This document shows positions 38,671 to 47,621 of a DNA stretch of 64,000 nucleotides, in pieces. The notes beneath the pieces were generated by a model. The model worked only from the letters and a program-made list of their open reading frames with translations, had not been told where the DNA came from and did no database searches. Positions within the stretch are counted from its first letter, which is position 1. Every line of letters starts with the position of its first letter. This DNA comes from Bacteroidales bacterium (lineage in GTDB: Bacteria; Bacteroidota; Bacteroidia; Bacteroidales; FEN-979): assembly GCA_030681475.1 (NCBI GenBank), contig JAUXWT010000057.1, forward strand, positions 36,729 through 100,728, in the 5' to 3' direction. The position numbers and the translations under genes are program-made.

Positions 38671-39895
38671 TTGGGTACTGGTTGGGCTCTATCTGGCGCT
38701 GGTCTTCATTGGCTGGCTGAACATCTATGCCTCAGTGTACAATGAAACCCACAACCACATTCTGGATCTTTCTCAAAAATACGGTAAGCAACTGATCTTC
38801 ATTATTGCTGCTTTGTTCCTGGCCCTGGGGATATTGATCATCGATCCGAAGTTTTTCTCACAGTTTGCCTGGTTCATCTATGGTTTTTTCTTATTCCTGC
38901 TGGTACTCGTGATCTTTTCAGGACGGGAAATTTCCGGATCAAGGGGATGGTTTGCCATTGGCGGGTTCGGCATTCAGCCTGCAGAATTTGCCAAGATGGC
39001 TACGGTATTGGCGCTTGCAAAGTACCTGAGCGCCCTGGATGTCAGCATTGCCAGATTCCGCAGCCTGGTGATTGCCTCTGCCATTATCCTTATTCCCGCA
39101 GTGATTGTTCTCTTGCAGCATGATACAGGATCGGCCATCGTATTCCTGACCCTGGTAATCGTGCTGTACCGTGCCGGATTGACCGGATTCATTCCACTGG
39201 CATTTATCTTGTTTCCTATACTTGGCGTTCTTGCGCTCGTGCTGCCCAAACTCATGATGGCAGGTGTTTTGCTCGTCGCAGCAGGTATTTTTTATCTTTT
39301 CAGCAACAAGAGATTTCACTCTGTCGTTTTGATCAGCCTGGTATTTCTTGGTTCGGTCGGATTTGTGTTTTCCGTAGATTACAGCGTGAACCATATCCTG
39401 CAGCCCCACCAGCGTAACCGCATCCATGTATTGCTGGGACAAGACATTGACCTGAAGGGCGCAGGATACAATGTTAACCAGTCACTTATCGCCATCGGAT
39501 CGGGCAGATTTTTCGGAAAAGGATTTTTACAAGGAACTCAAACGAAATACAACTTCGTTCCTGAGCAGAGCACCGATTTTATATTTTGTACCATCGGTGA
39601 AGAGTGGGGTTTCGTTGGTTCGGCCTTATTGTTGTTATTATACCTGGGGCTTTTTACCCGAATCATTTTAAGGGCTGAACGACAAAGATCGCGTTTCAGC
39701 CGTTTTTACGGTTATGGCCTGGCCTCGATCCTTTTTTTCCACTTTGCCATAAACACCGGGATGACCCTCGGGCTGGTTCCGGTCATTGGTATTCCACTGC
39801 CTTTTATCAGTTATGGCGGCTCATCGCTGTGGGCCTTTACCATTTTATTCTTTATCTTTATCCGCCAGGATTCATACCGTTATGATCTTGTATGA
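38636..39895 (+). CDS. rodA: Rod-shape-determining SEDS glycosyltransferase
   Basis: FTSW/RodA/SpoVE motifs: GIQPAEFAKMATVLALAKYL, NFVPEQSTDFIFCTIGEEWGF, PLPFISYGGSSL; follows mrdA. Confidence 0.95.
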   Translation: MRDDKGIFYRIDWVLVGLYLALVFIGWLNIYASVYNETHNHILDLSQKYGKQLIFIIAALFLALGILIIDPKFFSQFAWFIYGFFLFLLVLVIFSGREISGSRGWFAIGGFGIQPAEFAKMATVLALAKYLSALDVSIARFRSLVIASAIILIPAVIVLLQHDTGSAIVFLTLVIVLYRAGLTGFIPLAFILFPILGVLALVLPKLMMAGVLLVAAGIFYLFSNKRFHSVVLISLVFLGSVGFVFSVDYSVNHILQPHQRNRIHVLLGQDIDLKGAGYNVNQSLIAIGSGRFFGKGFLQGTQTKYNFVPEQSTDFIFCTIGEEWGFVGSALLLLLYLGLFTRIILRAERQRSRFSRFYGYGLASILFFHFAINTGMTLGLVPVIGIPLPFISYGGSSLWAFTILFFIFIRQDSYRYDLV

Positions 39896-39904
39896 AACAC
39901 AGAC

Positions 39905-40504
39905 GTGAAGGAGAAATCATTATCACCGGCACGAACCTTACATGTAAAAAACATGGTATGCAGTTGCTGCATTCACTTGTTGCGGAAAGAGTTATCAACA
40001 GACGGGGTTGATATCCAGGAGATAAAAATGGGGATGATTGTTCTTTCCATTGACCGGCAGAAAACAAGCTGGAAAAAGATAGAGCGTATCCTGGGAAGTT
40101 ATGGGTTTGAGATTATCCGTGACAAGGAAAAGATGCTTGTGGATCAGATCAAACAAGCCGTGATCGATCTGGTTCATAACTCCACATTCAATGCGATGGT
40201 ACGCAATTCCGATTACCTCGTGGAGCGGTTCGGGATGTCGTACCCTTATATTTCCTCGCTGTTTTCAAAAAAAGAGAACATCACCCTGGAGAAGTTTATC
40301 ATCCTCCATAAAATTGAGAAAGTTAAAGAACTCATTGAATATGGCGAACTCACACTCAGCGAGATCGCCTATATGATGGGTTACAGCAGCGTCCAATACC
40401 TTTCCACGCAATTCAAATCGGTAACCGGACTTTCTGTGACCGAGTTTAAGGTAACACCGGATAACAGACGCTCTGGTCTGGACAAGGTAATTGACGGTGA
40501 ATGA
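39905..40504 (+). CDS. AraC-family HTH regulator with N-terminal HMA-like segment
   Basis: N-terminal LHVKNMVCSCCIHLLRKELSTDG...; C-terminal LSEIAYMMGYSSVQYLSTQFKSVTGLSVTEFK AraC HTH. Confidence 0.85.
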   Translation: MKEKSLSPARTLHVKNMVCSCCIHLLRKELSTDGVDIQEIKMGMIVLSIDRQKTSWKKIERILGSYGFEIIRDKEKMLVDQIKQAVIDLVHNSTFNAMVRNSDYLVERFGMSYPYISSLFSKKENITLEKFIILHKIEKVKELIEYGELTLSEIAYMMGYSSVQYLSTQFKSVTGLSVTEFKVTPDNRRSGLDKVIDGE

Positions 40505-40598
40505 TTATACGGATATGATCATCATATAATTTCATACATTGTTTCTGGAATATTGTAACATCTGGGAATGTAGATATATGTAATATTGCATGATAAAA

Positions 40599-40620
40599 GA
40601 GCCGCACTGCGGTGCGGCTC
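40599..40620. promoter_or_regulatory. Perfect hairpin GAGCCGCAC-TGCG-GTGCGGCTC upstream of pqqD-like gene
   Basis: 9-bp perfect stem, 14 nt before ATG at 40635. Confidence 0.6.
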
Positions 40621-40634
40621 CAACACACTGAAAC

Positions 40635-40895
40635 ATGAAACTACGAAAAAATGTTGCTGTAAGTGAGGTCGGTCTGATTTTCAACCCGGTTACCGGTGAG
40701 TCCTTTTCGGTGAACCCTATTGGCGTGGAGATCCTCGAACTTATCCGGGAGGAGAAGGACCAGAACCAGATCATGCAGGTTCTTCTGGAAAAATATAGTA
40801 CCGACCAGGCTACGCTTGAGAATGATTACGCCGATTTCATTGACATCCTGAATCATCACCATCTCATTGAAATCCATGAAGAAACGAAAGATTAA
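40635..40895 (+). CDS. PqqD-family peptide-binding protein
   Basis: 86 aa; EVGLIFNPVTGESFSVNPIGVEILELIREEKDQNQIMQVLLEKYSTDQATLENDYADFIDIL = PqqD/RRE fold pattern. Confidence 0.85.
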   Translation: MKLRKNVAVSEVGLIFNPVTGESFSVNPIGVEILELIREEKDQNQIMQVLLEKYSTDQATLENDYADFIDILNHHHLIEIHEETKD

Positions 40896-41922
40896 CATCG
40901 GCGTCACCGGGTTGAATGCCATTGACTCGCCGGGGCCCGGGGTTTCGGTGATCAGGGCGCTGCGCGAAGCCGTTTCTTTTGATGTCAGGATCATCGGACT
41001 TTCTTACGAATCCCTCGAACCCGGCATCTACATGCACGACCTGGTTGACCGGACTTATTCAATCCCCTATCCCGCAGGAGGAGCAGATTTGCTGATGGCA
41101 CGCCTGGAATATATCCATGAAAAGGAAAAGCTCGATGTGATCATCCCGAACTTCGATGCTGAGTTATACCCACTTATCAAACTGGAACCGAAACTCAAGG
41201 CCCTGGGAATTCATATGTTCCTTCCGACATTGACTCAGTTTGAAGAGCGGCAAAAAGTAAACCTCAATGATTTTGGAAAGAAATACAACATCAGTGTTCC
41301 AAAAAGCAAGGTGATCTATGACCTGAATACTGTTCACAGTCTTCCTTCAGAATTTTCATTCCCAATGATCGTAAAGGGGAAATTCTATGATGCCTCGATT
41401 GCGTACAGCATAGAACAAGTGAAGACCTTTTTCAACAAGATCAGCGCAAAGTGGGGACTTCCGATCATTATCCAGGAGTTCATCCACGGTGCCGAATTCA
41501 ATGTGACCGGTCTGGGAGATGGTAATGGCAACACCATCGCGGCGGTTCCGATGCGCAAACAATACATTACCGACAAAGGCAAGGCATGGGGCGGCATTTC
41601 AATTTCCGACGAGAAGATGCTGGACATGACCCGGAAATTTCTGAGAAACACAAAATGGCGTGGCGGTTTTGAACTCGAACTGATGAAAAATAAAGATGGC
41701 GAGCTTTACCTGCTTGAAATCAACCCCCGGCTGCCGGCATGGATCTATCTCTCCGTAGGTGTGGGACAGAATATCCCGGAAGCATTGGTCAACATGGCCA
41801 TGGGAGAAACGGTAACACCATTTGTTACCTATGATGTGGGCAAGATGTTTATCCGCTATGCCTGGGATATGATCGTTGACAGAGAGGAGTTTGAACAGAT
41901 CAGCATGTACGGAGAACTCTAA
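40876..41922 (+). CDS. ATP-grasp domain protein
   Basis: MKKRKINIGVTGLNAIDSPGPGVSVIRAL; FPMIVKGKFYDASIAYS, GGFELELMKNKDGELYLLEINPRLPAWI; start overlaps pqqD by 20 bp. Confidence 0.87.
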   Translation: MKKRKINIGVTGLNAIDSPGPGVSVIRALREAVSFDVRIIGLSYESLEPGIYMHDLVDRTYSIPYPAGGADLLMARLEYIHEKEKLDVIIPNFDAELYPLIKLEPKLKALGIHMFLPTLTQFEERQKVNLNDFGKKYNISVPKSKVIYDLNTVHSLPSEFSFPMIVKGKFYDASIAYSIEQVKTFFNKISAKWGLPIIIQEFIHGAEFNVTGLGDGNGNTIAAVPMRKQYITDKGKAWGGISISDEKMLDMTRKFLRNTKWRGGFELELMKNKDGELYLLEINPRLPAWIYLSVGVGQNIPEALVNMAMGETVTPFVTYDVGKMFIRYAWDMIVDREEFEQISMYGEL

Positions 41923-41962
41923 CGAATATCGAATAACGAATATTGAATAACGAATAACGAAT
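41921..41962 (+). repeat. Tandem array E: 6 x 7 bp (aacgaat/atcgaat/attgaat)
   Basis: Begins inside the ATP-grasp stop codon TAA (41920-41922). Confidence 0.9.
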
Positions 41963-41989
41963 TCAAGGGTGCAAAATTAACTAAACCAT

Positions 41990-43348
41990 ATGAGTAAGAT
42001 GAGATATGAACGACCGGCGATCAAGAAACTTGAAACCGGCTTGCCGAACAAATTCGGGATGAGAACAGAATATGAACCAACGACCCATATCGACGGCGTT
42101 GCCGTGAATGACCTGGTGAAGCAATATGGATCGCCCCTGTTTGTCATTTCTGAAAGAATTATCCGAAGCACCATCAAAAGGGCCAGAAAAGCATTTGAAA
42201 CGCGCTATCCGAAGGTTCAGTTTGCGTGGTCTTACAAGACCAATTACCTGAATGCCGTTTGCAGCATTTTTCATCAGGAGGGATCATGGGCAGAGGTTGT
42301 TTCCGGGTTTGAATATGACAAGGCCATCAGCCTGGGGGTGGATGGAAAAAAAATCATTTTCAACGGGCCGGAAAAGAGCGTTGAAGACCTTACCAAGGCA
42401 ATAAAAAACGACTCCCTGATCCATATTGACCACCTGGATGAGCTTTATACCATTTCGGAACTTGCAGAAAAACACAAATCCCATCCACGAGTTGCCATCA
42501 GGGTTAACATGGACACGGGCGTATATCCGATGTGGGACCGGTTCGGATTCAATTATGAAAATGGTCAGGCGTGGGATGCGATCAACAAGGTGATGCATTC
42601 TGAAAGAATGGAACTGGTAGGGCTTCACTGTCACATCGGTACATTTATGCTGTCGCCTTATGCCTATGGTATCGCCGCATCAAAACTGGCTGAACTCGCA
42701 CTGGCCGTGGAACAGAAATTTAAGCATGAAATCAGGTACATTGACCTTGGGGGTGGGTTTGCATCAAAGAACACCCTGAAGGGCGCTTACCTTCCCGGAA
42801 TCGACACCAACCCGACTTTCGATGATTTTGCCGAAGCCATCTCCACAGCGCTGCTCAACAGTAATTTCAAACAGGACAAACTGCCCCTGCTCATCCTGGA
42901 AACAGGCCGTGCCCTTATTGACGATGCCGGATACCTTCTAGGATCAGTGATCTCCAACAAACGGTCAAGTACAGGCCGCCGCAATACCATCCTTGATGTC
43001 GGCGTTAATATCCTGTTCACTTCATTCTGGTATGATCATAAAATAACTCCTGCACAGTCGTTCTCACAATATTCGGAAGACACCTGTGTATATGGGCCAT
43101 TATGCATGAACATAGATGTGATCCGCGAAAGCACAAATTTACCGCTGCTTAACCGGGGCGACCATGTTGTCATTCACAGTGTGGGCGCATATAATATGAC
43201 CCAGTGGATGCAGTTCATTTCCCTGCGGCCCAATGTAGTGCTTATTGATCCGGAAGAAAAAACGCATGTGATCAGGCTCCGGGAGACACTTGACAACATG
43301 AACAGCATGGAGAAAGTTCCGGCACATCTTGAGAAGTTCAGTATTTAA
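41990..43348 (+). CDS. Fold-type III PLP-dependent decarboxylase (DAP/Orn decarboxylase-like)
   Basis: YPKVQFAWSYKTNYLNAVCSIFHQEGSWAEVVSGFEYDKA (PLP Lys), GLHCHIGTF, YIDLGGGFAS. Confidence 0.9.
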   Translation: MSKMRYERPAIKKLETGLPNKFGMRTEYEPTTHIDGVAVNDLVKQYGSPLFVISERIIRSTIKRARKAFETRYPKVQFAWSYKTNYLNAVCSIFHQEGSWAEVVSGFEYDKAISLGVDGKKIIFNGPEKSVEDLTKAIKNDSLIHIDHLDELYTISELAEKHKSHPRVAIRVNMDTGVYPMWDRFGFNYENGQAWDAINKVMHSERMELVGLHCHIGTFMLSPYAYGIAASKLAELALAVEQKFKHEIRYIDLGGGFASKNTLKGAYLPGIDTNPTFDDFAEAISTALLNSNFKQDKLPLLILETGRALIDDAGYLLGSVISNKRSSTGRRNTILDVGVNILFTSFWYDHKITPAQSFSQYSEDTCVYGPLCMNIDVIRESTNLPLLNRGDHVVIHSVGAYNMTQWMQFISLRPNVVLIDPEEKTHVIRLRETLDNMNSMEKVPAHLEKFSI

Positions 43349-43365
43349 TTTGAGGATTTGAAAAT

Positions 43366-45573
43366 TTGAAAAAAGGCCTCGCATACACCTTTCCTTCTTT
43401 TCTTTCGAGTGTTCTGAACAGCTATTCACAGATCTTCTTTTCGAACAGCAAGTTATTTTCACTCATCCTGATTGCAGTGTCGTTTTTCGACTTATGGGCA
43501 GGAGTGAGTGGAGTTATCGCGGTGATGACCACCAACATCGTTGCGTATCTCATCGGATTTAACCGGATCAACATCAAAAAAGGGTATTATGGATTTAACA
43601 GCCTGCTCGTAGGACTGGGTCTTGGAGTCTATTATCAACCAGGGACAGAGTTTTTTATTATCCTTGGATTTGCCGCACTCCTCACGCTTTTTCTTACACT
43701 TTTGCTTGAAGGGGTCATAGGAAAGTATGGATTACCCTTTCTGAGCCTCTCATTTTTAATGGGAACATGGCTGGTCAGCCTTGCCTCACGGCAGTTTACG
43801 ACGCTGCATGTCAGCGAACGAGGCATCTACATGACCAACGAAATGTTTATGCTGGGCGGACAACAAATGGTAGAATCATACAACTGGCTTACAAATCTGG
43901 GAATCCATGAATCGGTACGACTCTATTTTACCTCGCTGGGAGCCATTTTTTTTCAGTACCATCTGTTTGCCGGAATTTTGATAGCCGTTGGATTGCTGAT
44001 CTGTTCCCGCATTTCTTTCATACTGTCATTGGTGGGTTTCTTTTCAGCGTATGCCTATTACAATTTCATCGGGGCCAATATCCATGAACTCAGTTATAGC
44101 TATATCGGATTTAATTTCATTCTTACTTCGATCGCGATCGGGGGTTTTTTCATCATTCCGTCAAAGTGGTCCTTCCTTTGGGTGATCTTACTTACACCGC
44201 TTATTTCGATCATCCTAACCAGCACTCAGGCGATATTTTCGATCTTCCAGATATCGGTCTATTCGCTGCCATTCAACGTAGTGGTACTGTTATTTCTTTA
44301 CGTACTGAATTTCCGTGAACGCTTTTTTGACAAGCCGGAATTGGTGGTTTACCAACAATTTTCTCCGGAGAAAAATCTTTACTCCCATACAAATTACGCG
44401 GCGCGATTCGGAAAATCTCTCTATTTCCCGTTTATCCTGCCTTTCTGGGGTGATTGGAAAGTAACCCAGGGCCATGATGGCAAATTTACCCATCAGGGTA
44501 ACTGGCGCCATGCATGGGATTTCGAGATAATGGGTGAAGATGGACACAGTTATTCCGGCGATGGCAGCAGCCGCGAAGATTATCATGCTTATAACAAGCC
44601 GGTAATTGCGCCGGCTGATGGCTATGTGGAGGAGATTGTTGATAACGTTGAGGAGAATGAGATCGGGAACGTTGACCTGGAACATAACTGGGGAAATACC
44701 ATCATTTTACGTCACGCAGACCATCTATATTCCAAATTATCACACCTGAAAAACGGAAGTTTCAAGGTAGCTGAAGGGGATGCGGTCAAAAAAGGACAGG
44801 TAGTTGCAGCCTGCGGGAATTCAGGACGTTCGCCGGTTCCACACATTCATTTTCAGATCCAGGGAACTCCCTTTATCGGTTCACGGACACTTGACTATCC
44901 CATAAGCCATTTCATCCGTCATAAAGATGATGTTTTTGAGTTGAAATCTTATGAATTGCCCGGGAATGATGTCGTTGTTTCGAACATCAGCCGAAATACA
45001 TCCCTTGAGAAGGCATTTCACTTCATCCCGGGTCAGGAATTCAGATTCATGGTTACGACTGCAGGCGGCGACGAATATCCGGTTGACTGGGAAGTGCAGG
45101 CCGATGCCGTGAACCAGACCTGTATTTATTGCAGGAAAACAAAATCCAGGGCATGGTTCCGCAATGATGGCGACATTCATTACTTTACCCATTTCGAAGG
45201 AAACAAATCATCATTGTTGTTCAAATTTTTTCTGGGAGCATACAAAATAATGATGGGCTATTACAGAAACCTGCTGGTGAAAGACCGGTATCCCGAAAAT
45301 ACGTTCAACAATATTGTTGTGGGTTTGATCCAGGATGTTGTCGCGCCATTCTTTTTTTTCACCCGGTCGGAATTCAGCCTGAGGTACCTGGGAATGGACG
45401 ATGCCCTGATGCAGACAAATATTCACTTGCGCTCTGAAGTCTCGGCCAGGCTGGGCGGATATGAAATCAGGAAATTATCGTGTGAGATGTTTGTCGGAAT
45501 CAATGGACTTGAACGATTTATCATCCGTGAAAATGAGAAAGAAACTGAAGCCAAACTGGTTACAAGCCAATGA
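43366..45573 (+). CDS. Urea transporter fused to M23-family metallopeptidase domain
   Basis: N-term urea transporter-type TM region (VMTTNIVAYLIGFNRINIKKGYYGFNSLLVGLGLG); C-term HAWDFE...KPVIAPADGYVEEIVD...GNTIILRH...YSKLSHLKNGSFKVAEGDAVKKGQVVAACGNSGRSPVPHIHFQI (M23). Confidence 0.88.
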   Translation: MKKGLAYTFPSFLSSVLNSYSQIFFSNSKLFSLILIAVSFFDLWAGVSGVIAVMTTNIVAYLIGFNRINIKKGYYGFNSLLVGLGLGVYYQPGTEFFIILGFAALLTLFLTLLLEGVIGKYGLPFLSLSFLMGTWLVSLASRQFTTLHVSERGIYMTNEMFMLGGQQMVESYNWLTNLGIHESVRLYFTSLGAIFFQYHLFAGILIAVGLLICSRISFILSLVGFFSAYAYYNFIGANIHELSYSYIGFNFILTSIAIGGFFIIPSKWSFLWVILLTPLISIILTSTQAIFSIFQISVYSLPFNVVVLLFLYVLNFRERFFDKPELVVYQQFSPEKNLYSHTNYAARFGKSLYFPFILPFWGDWKVTQGHDGKFTHQGNWRHAWDFEIMGEDGHSYSGDGSSREDYHAYNKPVIAPADGYVEEIVDNVEENEIGNVDLEHNWGNTIILRHADHLYSKLSHLKNGSFKVAEGDAVKKGQVVAACGNSGRSPVPHIHFQIQGTPFIGSRTLDYPISHFIRHKDDVFELKSYELPGNDVVVSNISRNTSLEKAFHFIPGQEFRFMVTTAGGDEYPVDWEVQADAVNQTCIYCRKTKSRAWFRNDGDIHYFTHFEGNKSSLLFKFFLGAYKIMMGYYRNLLVKDRYPENTFNNIVVGLIQDVVAPFFFFTRSEFSLRYLGMDDALMQTNIHLRSEVSARLGGYEIRKLSCEMFVGINGLERFIIRENEKETEAKLVTSQ

Positions 45574-46931
45574 AAAGTTCTCCGATCCTCCTGGTTATTA
45601 TCTTGATCCTACTCGCCCGGGTACCATCGATGGCCGAAAACAAAATCGATTTCGCAACGGTCGACAGGCTTACTTACAAATATTACAATGAGAAAAAATG
45701 GGACAGCGTTATCATGATCGGCAAACAGGCACTCAGCCATGACATTGATTATTATTACCTGAGAGTTCGCATGGGTATTGCCTATTTTGAAAAAGCAAAA
45801 TATTTTCAGGCTGCCACCCACTTTAAAAAAGCCAGACAGTTCAATTCAGGTGATGCGTTCGTAGCTGATTACCTTTACCGGTCTTTTGTTTATACCAATC
45901 GTAATGAAGAAGCACGAACCCTCAGGTCTGACATGCGGCCGGAGGAACAGGATACAACCCTGCTTTCACACGGATTACTGGAACATGTCCATTTTGAAAC
46001 CGGATATACAATCAGCAGTGAAAAGGCTCCGGAGAAGCTCGGTCCACAGGTGGGGAATGACAGTATTTACAGGGAACAGGACCTTTATGGAAACTATTTT
46101 TACACCAATTTCGGGTTGAAGCTGAGTGTTTCAAACAGGGTTGGTTTATCATTAGCTTACAATTATCTGAATTTCGGGAAAACAAAATACATTCAATATG
46201 GCCGGGGCGAGGATTACCTTCAAAGCGATGATACCAGTTTCAAATATCATGTTGTCCAGCATGAAGCATATATCAGCGCCAAAGTGTTCCTTCCGTGGGG
46301 GATTAAAATCATGCCAGCATTCCATCTTCTTTATGACAGTTATCCGGTTTTCAGCAACAGTAATAGTTTGCTGAAGGGAAATGACACCTCATTCAATAAT
46401 TACCTTGCGGCTTTGGACGTTTCCAAGGACATGGGCAGGTTCAACTTCGTCGTTCATGGAAGTTGGTCAAACCTGAACAATAATAAGCAAAAGCAAATCG
46501 GCCTCTCGCTGACGTACTTTCCCCTGGGCAACCTTAATTTTTACGGAACCTCAACGGTTACAGCTTTCTTTCAGGGTAAAGAAAAACGGCTGTTGTTCAG
46601 CCAGATACTGGGAACAAAAATTACTCCATGGATGTGGGGGGAAGTGAACTTTTATTCGGGTAATTATTCGCATGCAAATATTTTTAATGGTTCGATTGTT
46701 TACAACAACAGCGACATCATCAATTACCGTGGAGGCGCCACTCTGGTTTTTATCGTGGGGAATCATGTCCGGTTATCGCTCATTTACCAGTATTTACGCA
46801 AGGAGAGCCAACAACTTTATTACATTAAAACCCAAGACCAGGTTACCAAAGAGAAGATTGAAATTCAACAGATCAAAAACAACCCCTATAATACAAATAC
46901 AATAATCGGAGGAATCACATGGAAACTTTAA
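45570..46931 (+). CDS. Secreted TPR plus outer-membrane beta-barrel protein
   Basis: N-term TPR-like MGIAYFEKAKYFQAATHFKKARQFN; C-term barrel strands; overlaps previous ORF by 4 bp. Confidence 0.75.
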   Translation: MKSSPILLVIILILLARVPSMAENKIDFATVDRLTYKYYNEKKWDSVIMIGKQALSHDIDYYYLRVRMGIAYFEKAKYFQAATHFKKARQFNSGDAFVADYLYRSFVYTNRNEEARTLRSDMRPEEQDTTLLSHGLLEHVHFETGYTISSEKAPEKLGPQVGNDSIYREQDLYGNYFYTNFGLKLSVSNRVGLSLAYNYLNFGKTKYIQYGRGEDYLQSDDTSFKYHVVQHEAYISAKVFLPWGIKIMPAFHLLYDSYPVFSNSNSLLKGNDTSFNNYLAALDVSKDMGRFNFVVHGSWSNLNNNKQKQIGLSLTYFPLGNLNFYGTSTVTAFFQGKEKRLLFSQILGTKITPWMWGEVNFYSGNYSHANIFNGSIVYNNSDIINYRGGATLVFIVGNHVRLSLIYQYLRKESQQLYYIKTQDQVTKEKIEIQQIKNNPYNTNTIIGGITWKL

Positions 46932-46939
46932 TGAAAGTC

Positions 46940-47006
46940 AAAATGCAAAATGCAAAATGCAAAATGCAATTTTTTTCGCTGCCTCGCTACCTCGCTACCT
47001 CGCTAC
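46940..47006. repeat. Tandem array F: 4 x aaaatgc (46940-46967) and 3 x ctcgctac (46983-47006)
   Basis: ctcgctac is the reverse complement of the gtagcgag unit of array B. Confidence 0.92.
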
Positions 47007-47593
47007 TTTTATTTTATTCCTTTACACTTTTCGGCCAAACGAACTACACCGCGCTGCAGGATGCCTTCAGTAAAAGCTATCTTTCTGAGTCAAAGGGGAA
47101 CTTCACCGACGCTATTGCCGTCCTGAAATCCGTTTATCAGGAAGATTCATATGAAACCAACCTGCGACTTGGGTGGGTTACGTACCTGGGCGGGCTTTTT
47201 ACTGAATCAACGGCCTTTTACCAAAAGGCCATCAAACTGAAACCCTATTCGATTGAAGCAAAACTCGGACTTGCCAATCCGGCTTCAGCTCTTGGCAATT
47301 GGGAGCAGGTCTTATACCAATACAATGAGATACTGAAGATCGATCCTCAGAATACGACCGTTAATTATCGTATGGGTTCGATCTATTATGGAAGAAATGA
47401 TTATGCAAAGGCAGAAAAATACCTGGAAAAAGTAATCAACCTTTATCCTTTTGATTATGACACCATGATCCTCTATGCCTGGACAAATTTTAAACTCGGA
47501 AAATTACGCGAAGCCCAGGTGATGTTCAACAAGGCGTTGCTGAACAAGTCAAATGATGCCTCCGCACTGGAAGGGTTATCGTTGATAAAATAA
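46964..47593 (+). CDS. Secreted TPR protein
   Basis: MQFFSLPRYLATSLLLFYSFTLFGQ signal peptide, multiple TPRs; track ORF starts 46919 but 46964 gives a signal peptide. Confidence 0.8.
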   Translation: MQFFSLPRYLATSLLLFYSFTLFGQTNYTALQDAFSKSYLSESKGNFTDAIAVLKSVYQEDSYETNLRLGWVTYLGGLFTESTAFYQKAIKLKPYSIEAKLGLANPASALGNWEQVLYQYNEILKIDPQNTTVNYRMGSIYYGRNDYAKAEKYLEKVINLYPFDYDTMILYAWTNFKLGKLREAQVMFNKALLNKSNDASALEGLSLIK

Positions 47594-47621
47594 GTGTCTG
47601 ACATTAATAAATCCTACCTGA

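Noticed and set aside
38939-39442. 167 aa minus-strand ORF (and 38974-39255)
   Set aside because: Antisense to rodA, lacks protein-like features.
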